From the NCBI GenBank assembly GCA_045130475.1, contig JBGUPU010000078.1:1-30574 (forward strand): a stretch of 30,574 nt of DNA. Reading direction: 5' to 3'. Under the pieces are notes generated by a model, which was not told the origin of the DNA, did not search any database, and worked only from the letters and a program-made list of their open reading frames with translations. How positions within the stretch are numbered: the stretch's first letter is position 1; each line of letters opens with the position of its first letter. Source of the stretch: CAG-791 sp045130475 (GTDB lineage Bacteria; Bacillota; Clostridia; Lachnospirales; Lachnospiraceae). Of this stretch, positions 7,379 through 15,112 are shown piece after piece. The position numbers were made by a program, and so were the translations under genes.

Positions 7379-7400
7379 CAAGACTCGCGAGCGAGTCTTG
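7379..7400. repeat. perfect palindrome CAAGACTCGC-GA-GCGAGTCTTG
   Basis: A 10-bp perfect inverted repeat with a two-base centre between the lipoprotein terminator and the end of the transporter gene. A degenerate copy with the same right arm lies at 16852-16873, also just past the end of a minus-strand gene. There is no T-run, so it is not a normal terminator; it may be a dispersed REP-like repeat. Confidence 0.6.
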
Positions 7401-7445
7401 AATCAAAATGCAGGAGGGCCTGATTCTGCCCATGGAGGAAAGTTC

Positions 7446-8291
7446 CTATTCTTTTAGTTTTCGGACATTATAGAACAGAATGCTTCCGACGACGATGGCG
7501 GCGCCGGCAAGAGAAAGCGGAGCCAGTACCTCTCCGTAGAAGATTGCCACCAGGATCGGATTCAGGATCGGCTCCACGGCGTTGATGATGGAAGCTGTGA
7601 TCGGATTTGTATACCGGGTTCCGATGGAAAACAGGATATAGGCCAGACCGACCTGAACGCTTCCAAGAACAAAGACTGCGGCCAGAACAGGCAGAGTGAA
7701 AACCGTTTCCCGAACTACCATGGGAGACAGGAAGATGCCGCACAGAAGCTGGCCGATCACCATGGAGGAGAGGGCATCTCCTTTTTCGAACTGGTTGAGC
7801 ATGAACATGCCGGCATAGAATAGGCCGGAAAAAAGCGCGATGAGATCACCGAGGATTCTTCCTGTGGACAGGCTGTCGAAAAAGAAGCACAGGATACCGA
7901 TGAGAACAAGTGCAATCGTGACAATCTCGAGCCGGGAAGGTTTTTTTCTGAAAAACAGAAACATCAGAAGGATCAGCCAGATCGGCATACTGTACTGCAG
8001 AACGATCGCATTTCCGGCGGTGGTCAGTTTGTTCGCAATCGCAAACATTGTCGTCACGCCCGCCATACACACAGCGCCCGTAAAAACAGTGAAGTTGAAC
8101 TTCATTCTGTGGCGGGTAAAGAGAATATAAAGACCGATCACACAGGCTGCGATCAGGTTTCGGACCCCGTTGATCGCAAAGGGGTTCCAGGGAACGATCT
8201 TCATCAAAATACCGCCCAGGGAAAAGCAGACGGATGCGCAGAGCATCATCAGCGTACCCCGGGTGTCCTGCGTCCGGGTATCAGGATTCAT
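7446..8291 (-). CDS. EamA/DMT family transporter
   Basis: A 281-residue membrane protein with ten predicted helices arranged as two EamA half-repeats (about residues 12-135 and 148-278). The first half opens LMMLCASVCFSLGGILMKI. The second ends with the typical AEP-like motif, seen as INAVEPILNPILVAIFYGE. Family members export or import metabolites such as amino acids or nucleotides; the substrate is unknown. The ATG is preceded by AAAGGAG eight bases upstream. It converges with the lipoprotein gene. Confidence 0.88.
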   Translation of the reverse strand: MNPDTRTQDTRGTLMMLCASVCFSLGGILMKIVPWNPFAINGVRNLIAACVIGLYILFTRHRMKFNFTVFTGAVCMAGVTTMFAIANKLTTAGNAIVLQYSMPIWLILLMFLFFRKKPSRLEIVTIALVLIGILCFFFDSLSTGRILGDLIALFSGLFYAGMFMLNQFEKGDALSSMVIGQLLCGIFLSPMVVRETVFTLPVLAAVFVLGSVQVGLAYILFSIGTRYTNPITASIINAVEPILNPILVAIFYGEVLAPLSLAGAAIVVGSILFYNVRKLKE

Positions 8292-8502
8292 GGCAGGGAC
8301 TCCTTTATGGCAATAGTCCCCCGCATCCGCGATTACGATACGCAGTCATGGCTGCAGGAGCATGTATCACTCTACCATGTTTTTGCGAAGATTGCGATGA
8401 AAAACTGGTGAAACCCGCAGACAGGCCCCGGAACCTGCCTGCGAGTCCTGCATAAACAGCCGCTTCTCAGTTTACGGGACCCCCCTCCCCGCCCTAAAAA
8501 GA

Positions 8503-8532
8503 TTGTACGCAGCCCCCTTTTGTTGATATAAT
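8503..8532 (+). promoter_or_regulatory. promoter of the envelope operon
   Basis: TTGTAC (8503-8508), 18 bases, then TATAAT (8527-8532) preceded by TGA, giving a consensus extended -10. It is well placed to drive the GT-C-like gene and those after it. Confidence 0.7.
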
Positions 8533-8611
8533 GAATAAAACAGCGAGGAAAAGCCGATGGAGCTTTGTGCTTGCACAAAAGCTCAAGAGGCCTTGACGAG
8601 CGGTTTTATTC
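8533..8611 (+). ncRNA. possible structured leader element of unknown class
   Basis: GAATAAAAC (8533-8541) is exactly complementary to GTTTTATTC (8603-8611). Inside, GAGCTTTGTGC (8560-8570) pairs with GCACAAAAGCTC (8573-8584) with one bulged base. The result would be a closed multi-stem structure of about 79 bases before the operon. I compared it from memory with common riboswitch cores and found no match. Caution: the start site expected from the -10 lies near 8539, so part of the left outer arm may not be transcribed. Confidence 0.3.
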
Positions 8612-8657
8612 AAATACAAAACCTTGAAGCGAAAAACAGTATACCTTTACCATAAAT

Positions 8658-11051
8658 ATGAACTTTAAAATACCTGATTTGACAAACACAAAGAGTAAGA
8701 AAGAAAAAGACACCAGGAGAGAACAGTCCGTCGTCCAGCCGGCCGATGGAACAGGGTCCGGTGTTTCTGATCTGGATTATGAAGGAACTCCGGGAACCGG
8801 GGCTTTTTCCGCGGGCTCTTCTCAGAGGGCATCCGGCAGAGAGCCTTCAGGGAGAGGCTCTCGAGGGAAACGATCTGAAAGTGCACAGTCCCTGGCTGTG
8901 CGCTCTGCTGTATGGGCAGCGGTGGTTCTGGCAGTCTGTATTGTGCTGGAACTCTTTGTCTTCAATTACAACCATTGGCATGCACCCAAAGGCCCGGTCC
9001 TGACGGCATCTAATTATGTAAAGTCTCCGCTGTCGGCCTCTAGGGCGGGGGACAGCGACGATGCGGGTTCACAGGAAACAAAGGGCAGGGATGCGGCAGA
9101 TACTTCCGGAGCCCTGCAGGAGACCTTCAAAGTTTCCCTGGGAGCAGGACTTGAGCAGACAGAATACGGCTCTTTTCTGATCACAGATCCGGAGGAATCT
9201 TATCTGCAGCTGGAAGGGATCAATGCCCAGGTACATAATCTTTACCTGCATTTTATTGATCCTGCGTCTCCGGCGGTTTATTACGCAATTCAGTTTACAG
9301 ACAGCGCCAACAACAACCTTCGCGATCTGGATGAGAAGACCATAGTCAGCGGAGTTCCCGAGAGCCGCTATGTGCAGCTGCATCTCTCGGGACTGACCAG
9401 GACTCTCCGGATTTACCTCCATGCTGAGCCGGGAGAAGAGATCCACATCCGCCAGATACAGATCAATATGAGGGAGCCGCTCTTTGTTCATGCGGAGAGG
9501 ATCGCTTTTCTGTGGCTGATCGGGATCCTGCTGGTCATTTTCGGACCCCGGTCCTGGATCTACACGGCAAGGCTTGATCTTCGTGAGGGCCGTCAGCTGA
9601 CCCTGGTGATTGCGATCCTGCTCATCAATATTGTCGCCACAAACTGGGCCGGAAAGGCGGCGGATCCGGCAGTGTGGCGCGAACTGCGGGATGAACGTGA
9701 CTATCAGGAAAAGGAATATGAGATGTATGCCGAGGCACTTCTGCAGGGACATACCTATCTCAACATACGGCCGCCCCGCTATCTGACCAGGATGCGCAAT
9801 CCCTATGACCGCACTTTACGCAATGACCTGGTCAGCCAGTATGACGAAAAAGTCCTCTGGGACGCAGCGTATTACAATGGCAGATATTATGTCTATTTCG
9901 GCATTGTACCGGCACTTGTTTCCTTCGTTCCCTACCGGCTGATCACAGGTGCGGCGCTGCCCACCTGGCGCGCGGTGCTTTTCATGGCATCGCTCTTGTG
10001 GATCTTTTCTTTCTATATGATCTATATACTGATCCGCAAGTATTTCAGAAAAACGAGCCTGGGGGTCTATCTGCTGCTGGCAGGGACATTCGTGCCGGCG
10101 GCGGGTGTCATATATCTTGCAGCATTCCCGGTCGTCTACAGCGTTCCGTTTATTTACGGACTGGTATTTACCATGGCGGGTCTTTCGCTGTGGATGCGCG
10201 GCTTTGACAGAAAGGGCCGGGCACACCGGATCCGCATGGCAGTCGGTTCGTTTTTGATCGCGCTTACACTGGGATGCAGGCCGACCATGATCCTCACTTT
10301 TGTGCTTGCCTTCCCGATTTTCTGGGAGGAGATCAAAGGAAAGAGATTCTTTTGGCCGAAAAAGGACAGTCTGCTGAATACTGCCGCAGTGATCCTTCCT
10401 TTTATTCCTGTGGGACTTCTGCAGATGCAGCTGAACAAGGCCCGCTTCGGGAGTTTCTTTGACTTCGGCGCGGACTACAACCTGACTGTGACGGATCTGA
10501 CGAAAAAGACTGTGTCTATCGCCAAGAACATTCCGGCGATTTTCCAGGAGCTGGTGCAGCCCCTGCATATTCAGTCCCAGTTTCCCTTTATCACAGGCAT
10601 AGAAGTGGCAACGGACTATCAGGGATATATGTTCATCGACAAGATGGTCGGCGGCTTTTTTGCCTTGAATTCCCTTGCCCTGTTCTGTTTCTGGATCTTC
10701 CGCCTTCGCAAAAAGATGGCATCGAAGAAAACATTCGGACTGGCGGCTTGTTCTTTTGCGGTCGCTGTACTGCTCATAGAGCTTGACATCCAGGTCGGCG
10801 GTATCTCACAGCGATACATGATCGACTACGGCTGGCTCCTGATGCTGACGGCAGTGCTTGCGATTCTGACGATACTGGACAATGCGGACTTTCACGGATA
10901 TTATGCATATTTAAAGGTGCTGATCGTGCTTGCCGCACTGTGTATCTGTGTAAACTATCTCAGCGTTTTCAGTGACGGACAGGCAATTTCGGTGCGCAGT
11001 TACAATCCTGCATTATTCTATCGGATTAAATATCTGCTGCTGCCGAGTTGA
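8658..11051 (+). CDS. large polytopic membrane protein, GT-C glycosyltransferase-like
   Basis: A 797-residue protein. The first ~78 residues are a charged, Ser/Gly-rich cytoplasmic tail. Helix 1 is about residues 80-102, an outside beta-rich domain spans about 105-275, and ten or more further helices run to the end. Between helices, residues ~350-420 carry YAEALLQGHTYL, NPYD and WDAAYYNGRYYVYFGIVP. This pattern is typical of uncharacterised GT-C-type (lipid-linked sugar transferring) membrane proteins, though I do not see a textbook DxD. The role in polysaccharide or glycolipid assembly is inferred from topology and the mutase-like neighbour. The ATG at 8658 lacks a clear ribosome site, so the start is uncertain. 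The next gene starts 17 bases after the stop. Confidence 0.65.
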   Translation: MNFKIPDLTNTKSKKEKDTRREQSVVQPADGTGSGVSDLDYEGTPGTGAFSAGSSQRASGREPSGRGSRGKRSESAQSLAVRSAVWAAVVLAVCIVLELFVFNYNHWHAPKGPVLTASNYVKSPLSASRAGDSDDAGSQETKGRDAADTSGALQETFKVSLGAGLEQTEYGSFLITDPEESYLQLEGINAQVHNLYLHFIDPASPAVYYAIQFTDSANNNLRDLDEKTIVSGVPESRYVQLHLSGLTRTLRIYLHAEPGEEIHIRQIQINMREPLFVHAERIAFLWLIGILLVIFGPRSWIYTARLDLREGRQLTLVIAILLINIVATNWAGKAADPAVWRELRDERDYQEKEYEMYAEALLQGHTYLNIRPPRYLTRMRNPYDRTLRNDLVSQYDEKVLWDAAYYNGRYYVYFGIVPALVSFVPYRLITGAALPTWRAVLFMASLLWIFSFYMIYILIRKYFRKTSLGVYLLLAGTFVPAAGVIYLAAFPVVYSVPFIYGLVFTMAGLSLWMRGFDRKGRAHRIRMAVGSFLIALTLGCRPTMILTFVLAFPIFWEEIKGKRFFWPKKDSLLNTAAVILPFIPVGLLQMQLNKARFGSFFDFGADYNLTVTDLTKKTVSIAKNIPAIFQELVQPLHIQSQFPFITGIEVATDYQGYMFIDKMVGGFFALNSLALFCFWIFRLRKKMASKKTFGLAACSFAVAVLLIELDIQVGGISQRYMIDYGWLLMLTAVLAILTILDNADFHGYYAYLKVLIVLAALCICVNYLSVFSDGQAISVRSYNPALFYRIKYLLLPS

Positions 11052-11068
11052 AAAACGAAAGGAATAAC

Positions 11069-12631
11069 ATGAAGAAAAAAGTCATAATCATTGGCGGAGG
11101 ACCCGCCGGACTGACGGCAGCTTATGAGCTTCTGCGCACACCCGATGAATATGAAGTGGTGGTCTTCGAAGAGGGCAGCCAGGTCGGCGGCATCGCCAAG
11201 ACTGTCAATTACAAGGGGAACCGTATGGATATGGGCGGCCACAGGTTCTTCTCCAAAATGCCCGAAGTGAACGAATGGTGGAATGAGATGCTCCCTGTAC
11301 AGGGCGCACCTGCCTATGACGACAAAGTGCTCTTTCGTGACTGTTCTCTCGAAGAGGGCGGACCGGATCCTGAGAAGGAAGACCGTGTCATGCTGCGCAG
11401 AAACCGCATCTCCCGCATCTTCTTCAACAACCGCTTTTTCGATTATCCGATTTCCTTAAAGCCCGAGACTTTCACGAATATGGGACTGGGGACGACACTG
11501 GAAGCCGGCTTCAGCTATGTGGGAAGCATGGTGCACAAGCGGAAAGAAGTCTCCCTGGAGGACTTTTATATCAACCGTTTCGGGAAAAAGCTCTATTCCA
11601 TGTTCTTTGAACACTACACCGAAAATGTCTGGGGCCGCCACCCCTCACAGATGACTGCCGAGTGGGGCGCGCAGCGTGTCAAGGGCGTCTCGATCATGGC
11701 TGTTCTCAAGGACGCAGTGGGCAAGGCAGTTCACATTAAGGGAAAAAAGAACGGAGAAGTGGAGACTTCTCTGATCGAGGAATTCAGCTATCCCAAGTAC
11801 GGTCCCGGCCAGCTTTGGGAGATCACGGCTGATGAAATCCTGAAAAAGGGCGGCCGCATTGAACTCAATGCCTGCGTAAAAAAGATCCACAAGGCAAAAG
11901 GCCGTGTTCTCACCGGTGTGACCTGGGAGCGCGATGGGCAGTCTTTTGAGGAGACAGGAGATATTTTCATTTCCTCCATGCCCATCAAAGATCTCGTGGG
12001 CGGCATGAACAACGTACCTGAAAAGCCGGCGGAGATCGCCGCGGGTCTTCCCTACCGCGACTATATGACCGTCGGAGTTCTGGTACCCCGTCTCAAGCTC
12101 CAGAACAAGACAAGGATCCCGACCATAGGCAATATTGTTCCCGATGACTGGGTCTATGTACATGACCGCGGTGTCAAGATGGGACGTTTCCAGATCTTTA
12201 ACAACTGGTCCCCCTATATGGTCGCCGACATCGAGCACACAGTATGGATCGGTCTTGAGTATTTCTGCAATGAGGGCGACGAGATGTGGTCCATGGCGGA
12301 TGAGGATTTCGCGAAGCTGGGCGTCTCCGAGATGGTGAAGATCGGAATGATCGACAGTCCGGACGAAGTGATCGACTCCCATGTCGAGCGCGTGAAAAAA
12401 GCCTATCCTGCCTACTTCGATACCTATGACCAGATTGACCGTCTGCGCCGCTATCTGGACAAAATTCCAAACCTTTATTGTGTGGGCAGAAACGGCCAGC
12501 ATCGCTACAACAATCTCGACCACTCCATGATGACTTCCTTCGAGGCGGTCAAAAATATCCGCGAAGGGATTGAAGACCGTTCCAATATCTGGAATGTCAA
12601 CACGGAGCAGAGCTACCACGAGAAAAAATAA
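11069..12631 (+). CDS. FAD-dependent oxidoreductase, UDP-galactopyranose mutase / protoporphyrinogen oxidase-like
   Basis: A 520-residue flavoprotein. The N-terminal beta-alpha-beta FAD fold is KKVIIIGGGPAGLTAAYELL (G9-x-G11-x2-G14), with the ribose-binding acid in VVVFEEG and MGGHRFFSK after it. The C-terminal FAD motif is NLYCVGRNGQHRYNNLDHSM. This layout fits the amine-oxidase/UGM-like superfamily whose members rearrange or oxidise nucleotide sugars. True UGMs are shorter (about 370-400 residues), so the exact reaction is unsure. The start at 11069 follows GAAAGGA; an in-frame TTG at 11048 overlaps the previous stop. It shares an operon with the GT-C-like gene, which supports an envelope-sugar role. 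Confidence 0.75.
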   Translation: MKKKVIIIGGGPAGLTAAYELLRTPDEYEVVVFEEGSQVGGIAKTVNYKGNRMDMGGHRFFSKMPEVNEWWNEMLPVQGAPAYDDKVLFRDCSLEEGGPDPEKEDRVMLRRNRISRIFFNNRFFDYPISLKPETFTNMGLGTTLEAGFSYVGSMVHKRKEVSLEDFYINRFGKKLYSMFFEHYTENVWGRHPSQMTAEWGAQRVKGVSIMAVLKDAVGKAVHIKGKKNGEVETSLIEEFSYPKYGPGQLWEITADEILKKGGRIELNACVKKIHKAKGRVLTGVTWERDGQSFEETGDIFISSMPIKDLVGGMNNVPEKPAEIAAGLPYRDYMTVGVLVPRLKLQNKTRIPTIGNIVPDDWVYVHDRGVKMGRFQIFNNWSPYMVADIEHTVWIGLEYFCNEGDEMWSMADEDFAKLGVSEMVKIGMIDSPDEVIDSHVERVKKAYPAYFDTYDQIDRLRRYLDKIPNLYCVGRNGQHRYNNLDHSMMTSFEAVKNIREGIEDRSNIWNVNTEQSYHEKK

Positions 12632-12683
12632 AAGTGACTGACAGTACGGACAAAAGAGCATTGATAAGTTTTAGGAGGTGTCT

Positions 12684-12923
12684 ATGAAACTGGAACTCTA
12701 TGTTGGTACGATGTGCCCTTATTGTCATCTGGTGCGTAAGGAAATTGATAAACAGGGACGGACAGACGTGGAAATCTGCAATATCGATGAGAGTGAAGAA
12801 CATCTTCAGAGACTTATAAGGGATGGCGGCAAGGAGCAGATCCCCTGCCTCTTTATTGACGGCCAGCCCCTGTATGAGAGCCAGGACATCGTGAAATGGC
12901 TCCGCAAGAATCCGCAGGCCTGA
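12684..12923 (+). CDS. glutaredoxin-like protein
   Basis: A 79-residue thioredoxin-fold protein with the dithiol site CPYC (C11-C14) after the first strand MKLELYVGTM. It has the cis-proline segment QIPCLFIDG and the C-terminal helix YESQDIVKWL. It has glutaredoxin length and could reduce disulfides or mixed thiols. AGGAGG at 12673-12678 sets the ATG at 12684; a GTG at 12678 overlaps that site. It is 52 bases after the flavoprotein gene with no terminator between, so it is probably the last gene of that operon. A strong terminator follows. Confidence 0.87.
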   Translation: MKLELYVGTMCPYCHLVRKEIDKQGRTDVEICNIDESEEHLQRLIRDGGKEQIPCLFIDGQPLYESQDIVKWLRKNPQA

Positions 12924-12997
12924 ACGATCGGTGCCTCATTGGATTCCTATATGCAGTTCAGGACCAAAAGACCGGCGGAAAATACAGACAGCATATG

Positions 12998-13056
12998 AAA
13001 AAACAGGTGAGCTGCAGCGCGGAGCATTCCGCGTGCAGTCCACCTGTTTTCCTTTT
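12998..13056. terminator. strong bidirectional terminator
   Basis: AAAACAGGTG (13000-13009) pairs with CACCTGTTTT (13041-13050), with an inner CTGCA-CGCGGA / TCCGCG-TGCAG stem. The sequence is T-rich on both outgoing strands, so it ends the glutaredoxin operon and the convergent small gene. Confidence 0.92.
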
Positions 13057-13120
13057 TCAGGTATATTCAATTTGATAAATAATTCTTTAAACAGTAAGGT
13101 GTATTTATTCTTATTCGGTT

Positions 13121-13378
13121 TTATTCGGATACTTCAGCTTCTTCGGCTTTCTGCTGCATTCTTGCTTCGAGAATGGCTGCCATGAGCTCATCACAGCGCT
13201 TTTCGATATATGTGTCCGGGTCATACGCGCGGGACAGTTCGCGCTCGTGAATCTGAACGAACTGAACGAGATCCAGCTGTCTGTCTCTGATAAAGAACTC
13301 CCAGACAACGGGCTTTTTGCCGGGACGAACATCGATCTCTACGTGATTCTTCTCTGCGTATTTCATGATATCAAACAT
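13121..13378 (-). CDS. small conserved-looking protein of unknown function
   Basis: An 85-residue, charged, soluble protein with no signal peptide or membrane helix. It starts MFDIMKYAEKNHVEIDVRPG, then has a Trp-Glu-Phe-Phe strand and a C-terminal helix rich in Glu, Ala and Arg. CGGAGGT eight bases before the ATG supports translation. It stands alone between a terminator and a long noncoding stretch. I do not recognise the family. Confidence 0.6.
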   Translation of the reverse strand: MFDIMKYAEKNHVEIDVRPGKKPVVWEFFIRDRQLDLVQFVQIHERELSRAYDPDTYIEKRCDELMAAILEARMQQKAEEAEVSE

Positions 13379-13881
13379 AAGTGATACCTCCGTTAGTTTC
13401 AGTTTAACTCTTCTTCTTTCCTTTTTTCTTCAATACATTTACTTCAATACATGCTGTCTTTCGGAGAGTACTGCGGGACCGTGCGGTGAGCTCCTGCGGC
13501 ACGGCGTTTTGTACCGCTCCGATTACGTGGATTGTAAAACAGGACTTGTTTTTTGAAAATTGGGAAAAGCAACAAAAATTATGCAGATTTCACAAAAAAG
13601 AAGGTGAAAATCTGCCAAATATTCGGTCTTGCCGATTATGCAGTGGCAATATTGCATAAAAAAGCAGCCTTGAGCAGATGACTTCACATAATGGACATAA
13701 AAGAGGTGCATGATGGTTTTTCGTCCGGCAATATCGTTTCGGGACTGCGCGCGGTCCCGAAAGAGGCTTGCGGGAAACAATTGGGTTTAAAAGGGCAAAT
13801 AGAGTGGATTTTAATATATACAGTGATATAATATGATACCGGGGTCAAAAGCCCCAAACCCACGGCTATGGAGATTAATAT
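13379..13881. other. 503-base noncoding region with several inverted repeats
   Basis: I see no credible gene. It contains a direct repeat CTTCAATACAT (about 13429-13439 and 13442-13452). There is a hairpin GCAGATTTCAC / GTGAAAATCTGC (13584-13615, one bulge), a palindrome GCAATATTGC (13646-13655), and a second copy of ATTATGCAG. A 9-bp hairpin TTTCGGGAC / GTCCCGAAA lies at 13737-13762. The promoter of the next gene lies at 13824-13832 and is followed by a small GGGG / CCCC hairpin (13841-13855). The density of hairpins could mean a regulatory RNA, but no known class is recognised. Confidence 0.45.
13824..13832 (+). promoter_or_regulatory. extended -10 promoter of the acyltransferase gene
   Basis: TGATATAAT, a consensus extended -10, lies 49 bases before the start codon. 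There is no clear -35. Confidence 0.55.
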
Positions 13882-14985
13882 ATGAATAAAAAGAATCCTG
13901 GCGGATACGCACTGAACGGGGAGGAAAGGGAAAGACTGACCTTGATCCGCTCGTGGCTGATCATCCTGGTCGTGTTCATCCACTCCTATGGGACAGGGAC
14001 TGAAGTGCGGTTTGAATCCGGCAGCATGCAGCTTGTGATCCCTGCATGGCTGCAGCTCTTTAAATTCACGGTATCCAGGGTGATCGCGGGCTGTGCAATC
14101 CCTGCCTATTTTTTTCTGTCTTCTTTTTTCCTGTACAGGAAAGAGTTTTCCTGGCGGCAGAATATGAAAAAAAAGGCACGTACGATCGCGGTTCCCTATT
14201 TGATCATGAATACATTCTGGATCGCCGTGTACTTTGTCTGTCAGCACATAAACGCATTGAAAAACTTTTTTGCAAATGCGGACAAGGTGATCGTCCGGTG
14301 GGGAGCGGCGGACTGGCTGTTCGCTTACATAGGGGATCCATCCAGAGGATATCCCATGCTCTACCCGCTGTGGTTTCTGCGGGATCTGCTGGTTCTGAAC
14401 CTTCTGGCCGTTTTTTTCCTCTGCTTTGTCAGGAGATGGAAAAGAATTTCATTGGTGTTTTTTCTGCTGTTCTGGTTCTTCTGTCCCGGCACGCACCTGT
14501 TTTTCCTGAGTGTTCAGGCGGTCTGCTTCTGGGGCCTGGGGTGCTGGACCGCCCGGTATCTTCCTGTTTCCGGGGAGAGCAGGATCCCTTCACCAGTACT
14601 CTTTTGCGGGTATATCCTGCTTGTCCTATTGAGCGTGCTGACCAGATCGTATGAACCGGTTTTACAAAGGATCATCTTCCGTCTGTGCAGCCTGACGGGC
14701 ATCCTCTTCCTGTACAGGTTCGGCACTCGTCCTGCGGGTCATGGACAAAAGAAGATCCTGCTTCTTTTATCCCGCTATTCTTTCCCGATCTATCTGTTTC
14801 ATGAAATGGCCCTGACCATGCTGCGGAAAATCTGTTTCAAGATCTTCCCGGCAACGCCGGCTTTTCAACTGGCAGAGTATGTGGGAATCCCTGCAGTGAT
14901 CATTACCGGATGTCTGGTCTTCAGTATTTTTCTGGCAAACTATCTTCCGCGGCTTTATGCTTTGCTGACAGGCGGCCGGCGCTGA
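13882..14985 (+). CDS. acyltransferase family 3 membrane protein
   Basis: A 367-residue polytopic protein with about ten helices. The family's catalytic arginine-histidine pair is seen in helix 1 as R23-x10-H34 (IRSWLIILVVFIHSYG). Later segments YPLWFLRDLLVLNLLAVFF and SFPIYLFHE are also typical. Members transfer acetyl or other acyl groups onto surface polysaccharides, peptidoglycan or lipids; the acceptor is not visible here. The ribosome site GGAGA is about eight bases upstream of the ATG. The next gene, an L,D-transpeptidase, lies 127 bases on, so an envelope role is plausible. Confidence 0.83.
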   Translation: MNKKNPGGYALNGEERERLTLIRSWLIILVVFIHSYGTGTEVRFESGSMQLVIPAWLQLFKFTVSRVIAGCAIPAYFFLSSFFLYRKEFSWRQNMKKKARTIAVPYLIMNTFWIAVYFVCQHINALKNFFANADKVIVRWGAADWLFAYIGDPSRGYPMLYPLWFLRDLLVLNLLAVFFLCFVRRWKRISLVFFLLFWFFCPGTHLFFLSVQAVCFWGLGCWTARYLPVSGESRIPSPVLFCGYILLVLLSVLTRSYEPVLQRIIFRLCSLTGILFLYRFGTRPAGHGQKKILLLLSRYSFPIYLFHEMALTMLRKICFKIFPATPAFQLAEYVGIPAVIITGCLVFSIFLANYLPRLYALLTGGRR

Positions 14986-15112
14986 CAGGAACGGGTACTG
15001 CCCGGAGCGTTGCGGGAGGCAAAAAAAGCGCGGAGCTTGTATAGCTTTCATCGTACATGTTTGTGATATTGTTTCTATGGTTTTACCTGCCCGAGGCAGG
15101 CTTAGGAGAAAA

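Larger units (their letters stand above)
8292..8657. other. divergent intergenic region with promoter and structured leader
   Basis: It holds the ribosome site of the minus-strand transporter, an imperfect hairpin CGCAGACAGG / CCTGCCTGCG (about 8417-8444), a C-rich run (8479-8494), the promoter at 8503-8532 and the structured segment at 8533-8611. I see no open frame with a ribosome site. Confidence 0.45.

Noticed and set aside
8479..8502. G-quadruplex on the minus strand
   Set aside because: The G-runs (GGG, GGGG, GGGGGG) cannot be split into four separate tracts with loops.
13429..13452. Start of a CRISPR array
   Set aside because: Only two 11-base copies separated by two or three bases; no spacers and no cas genes.
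13523..13780. An 85-codon minus-strand open frame in the long gap
   Set aside because: No ribosome site, odd composition rich in Cys, Phe and His, and it overlaps several hairpins.
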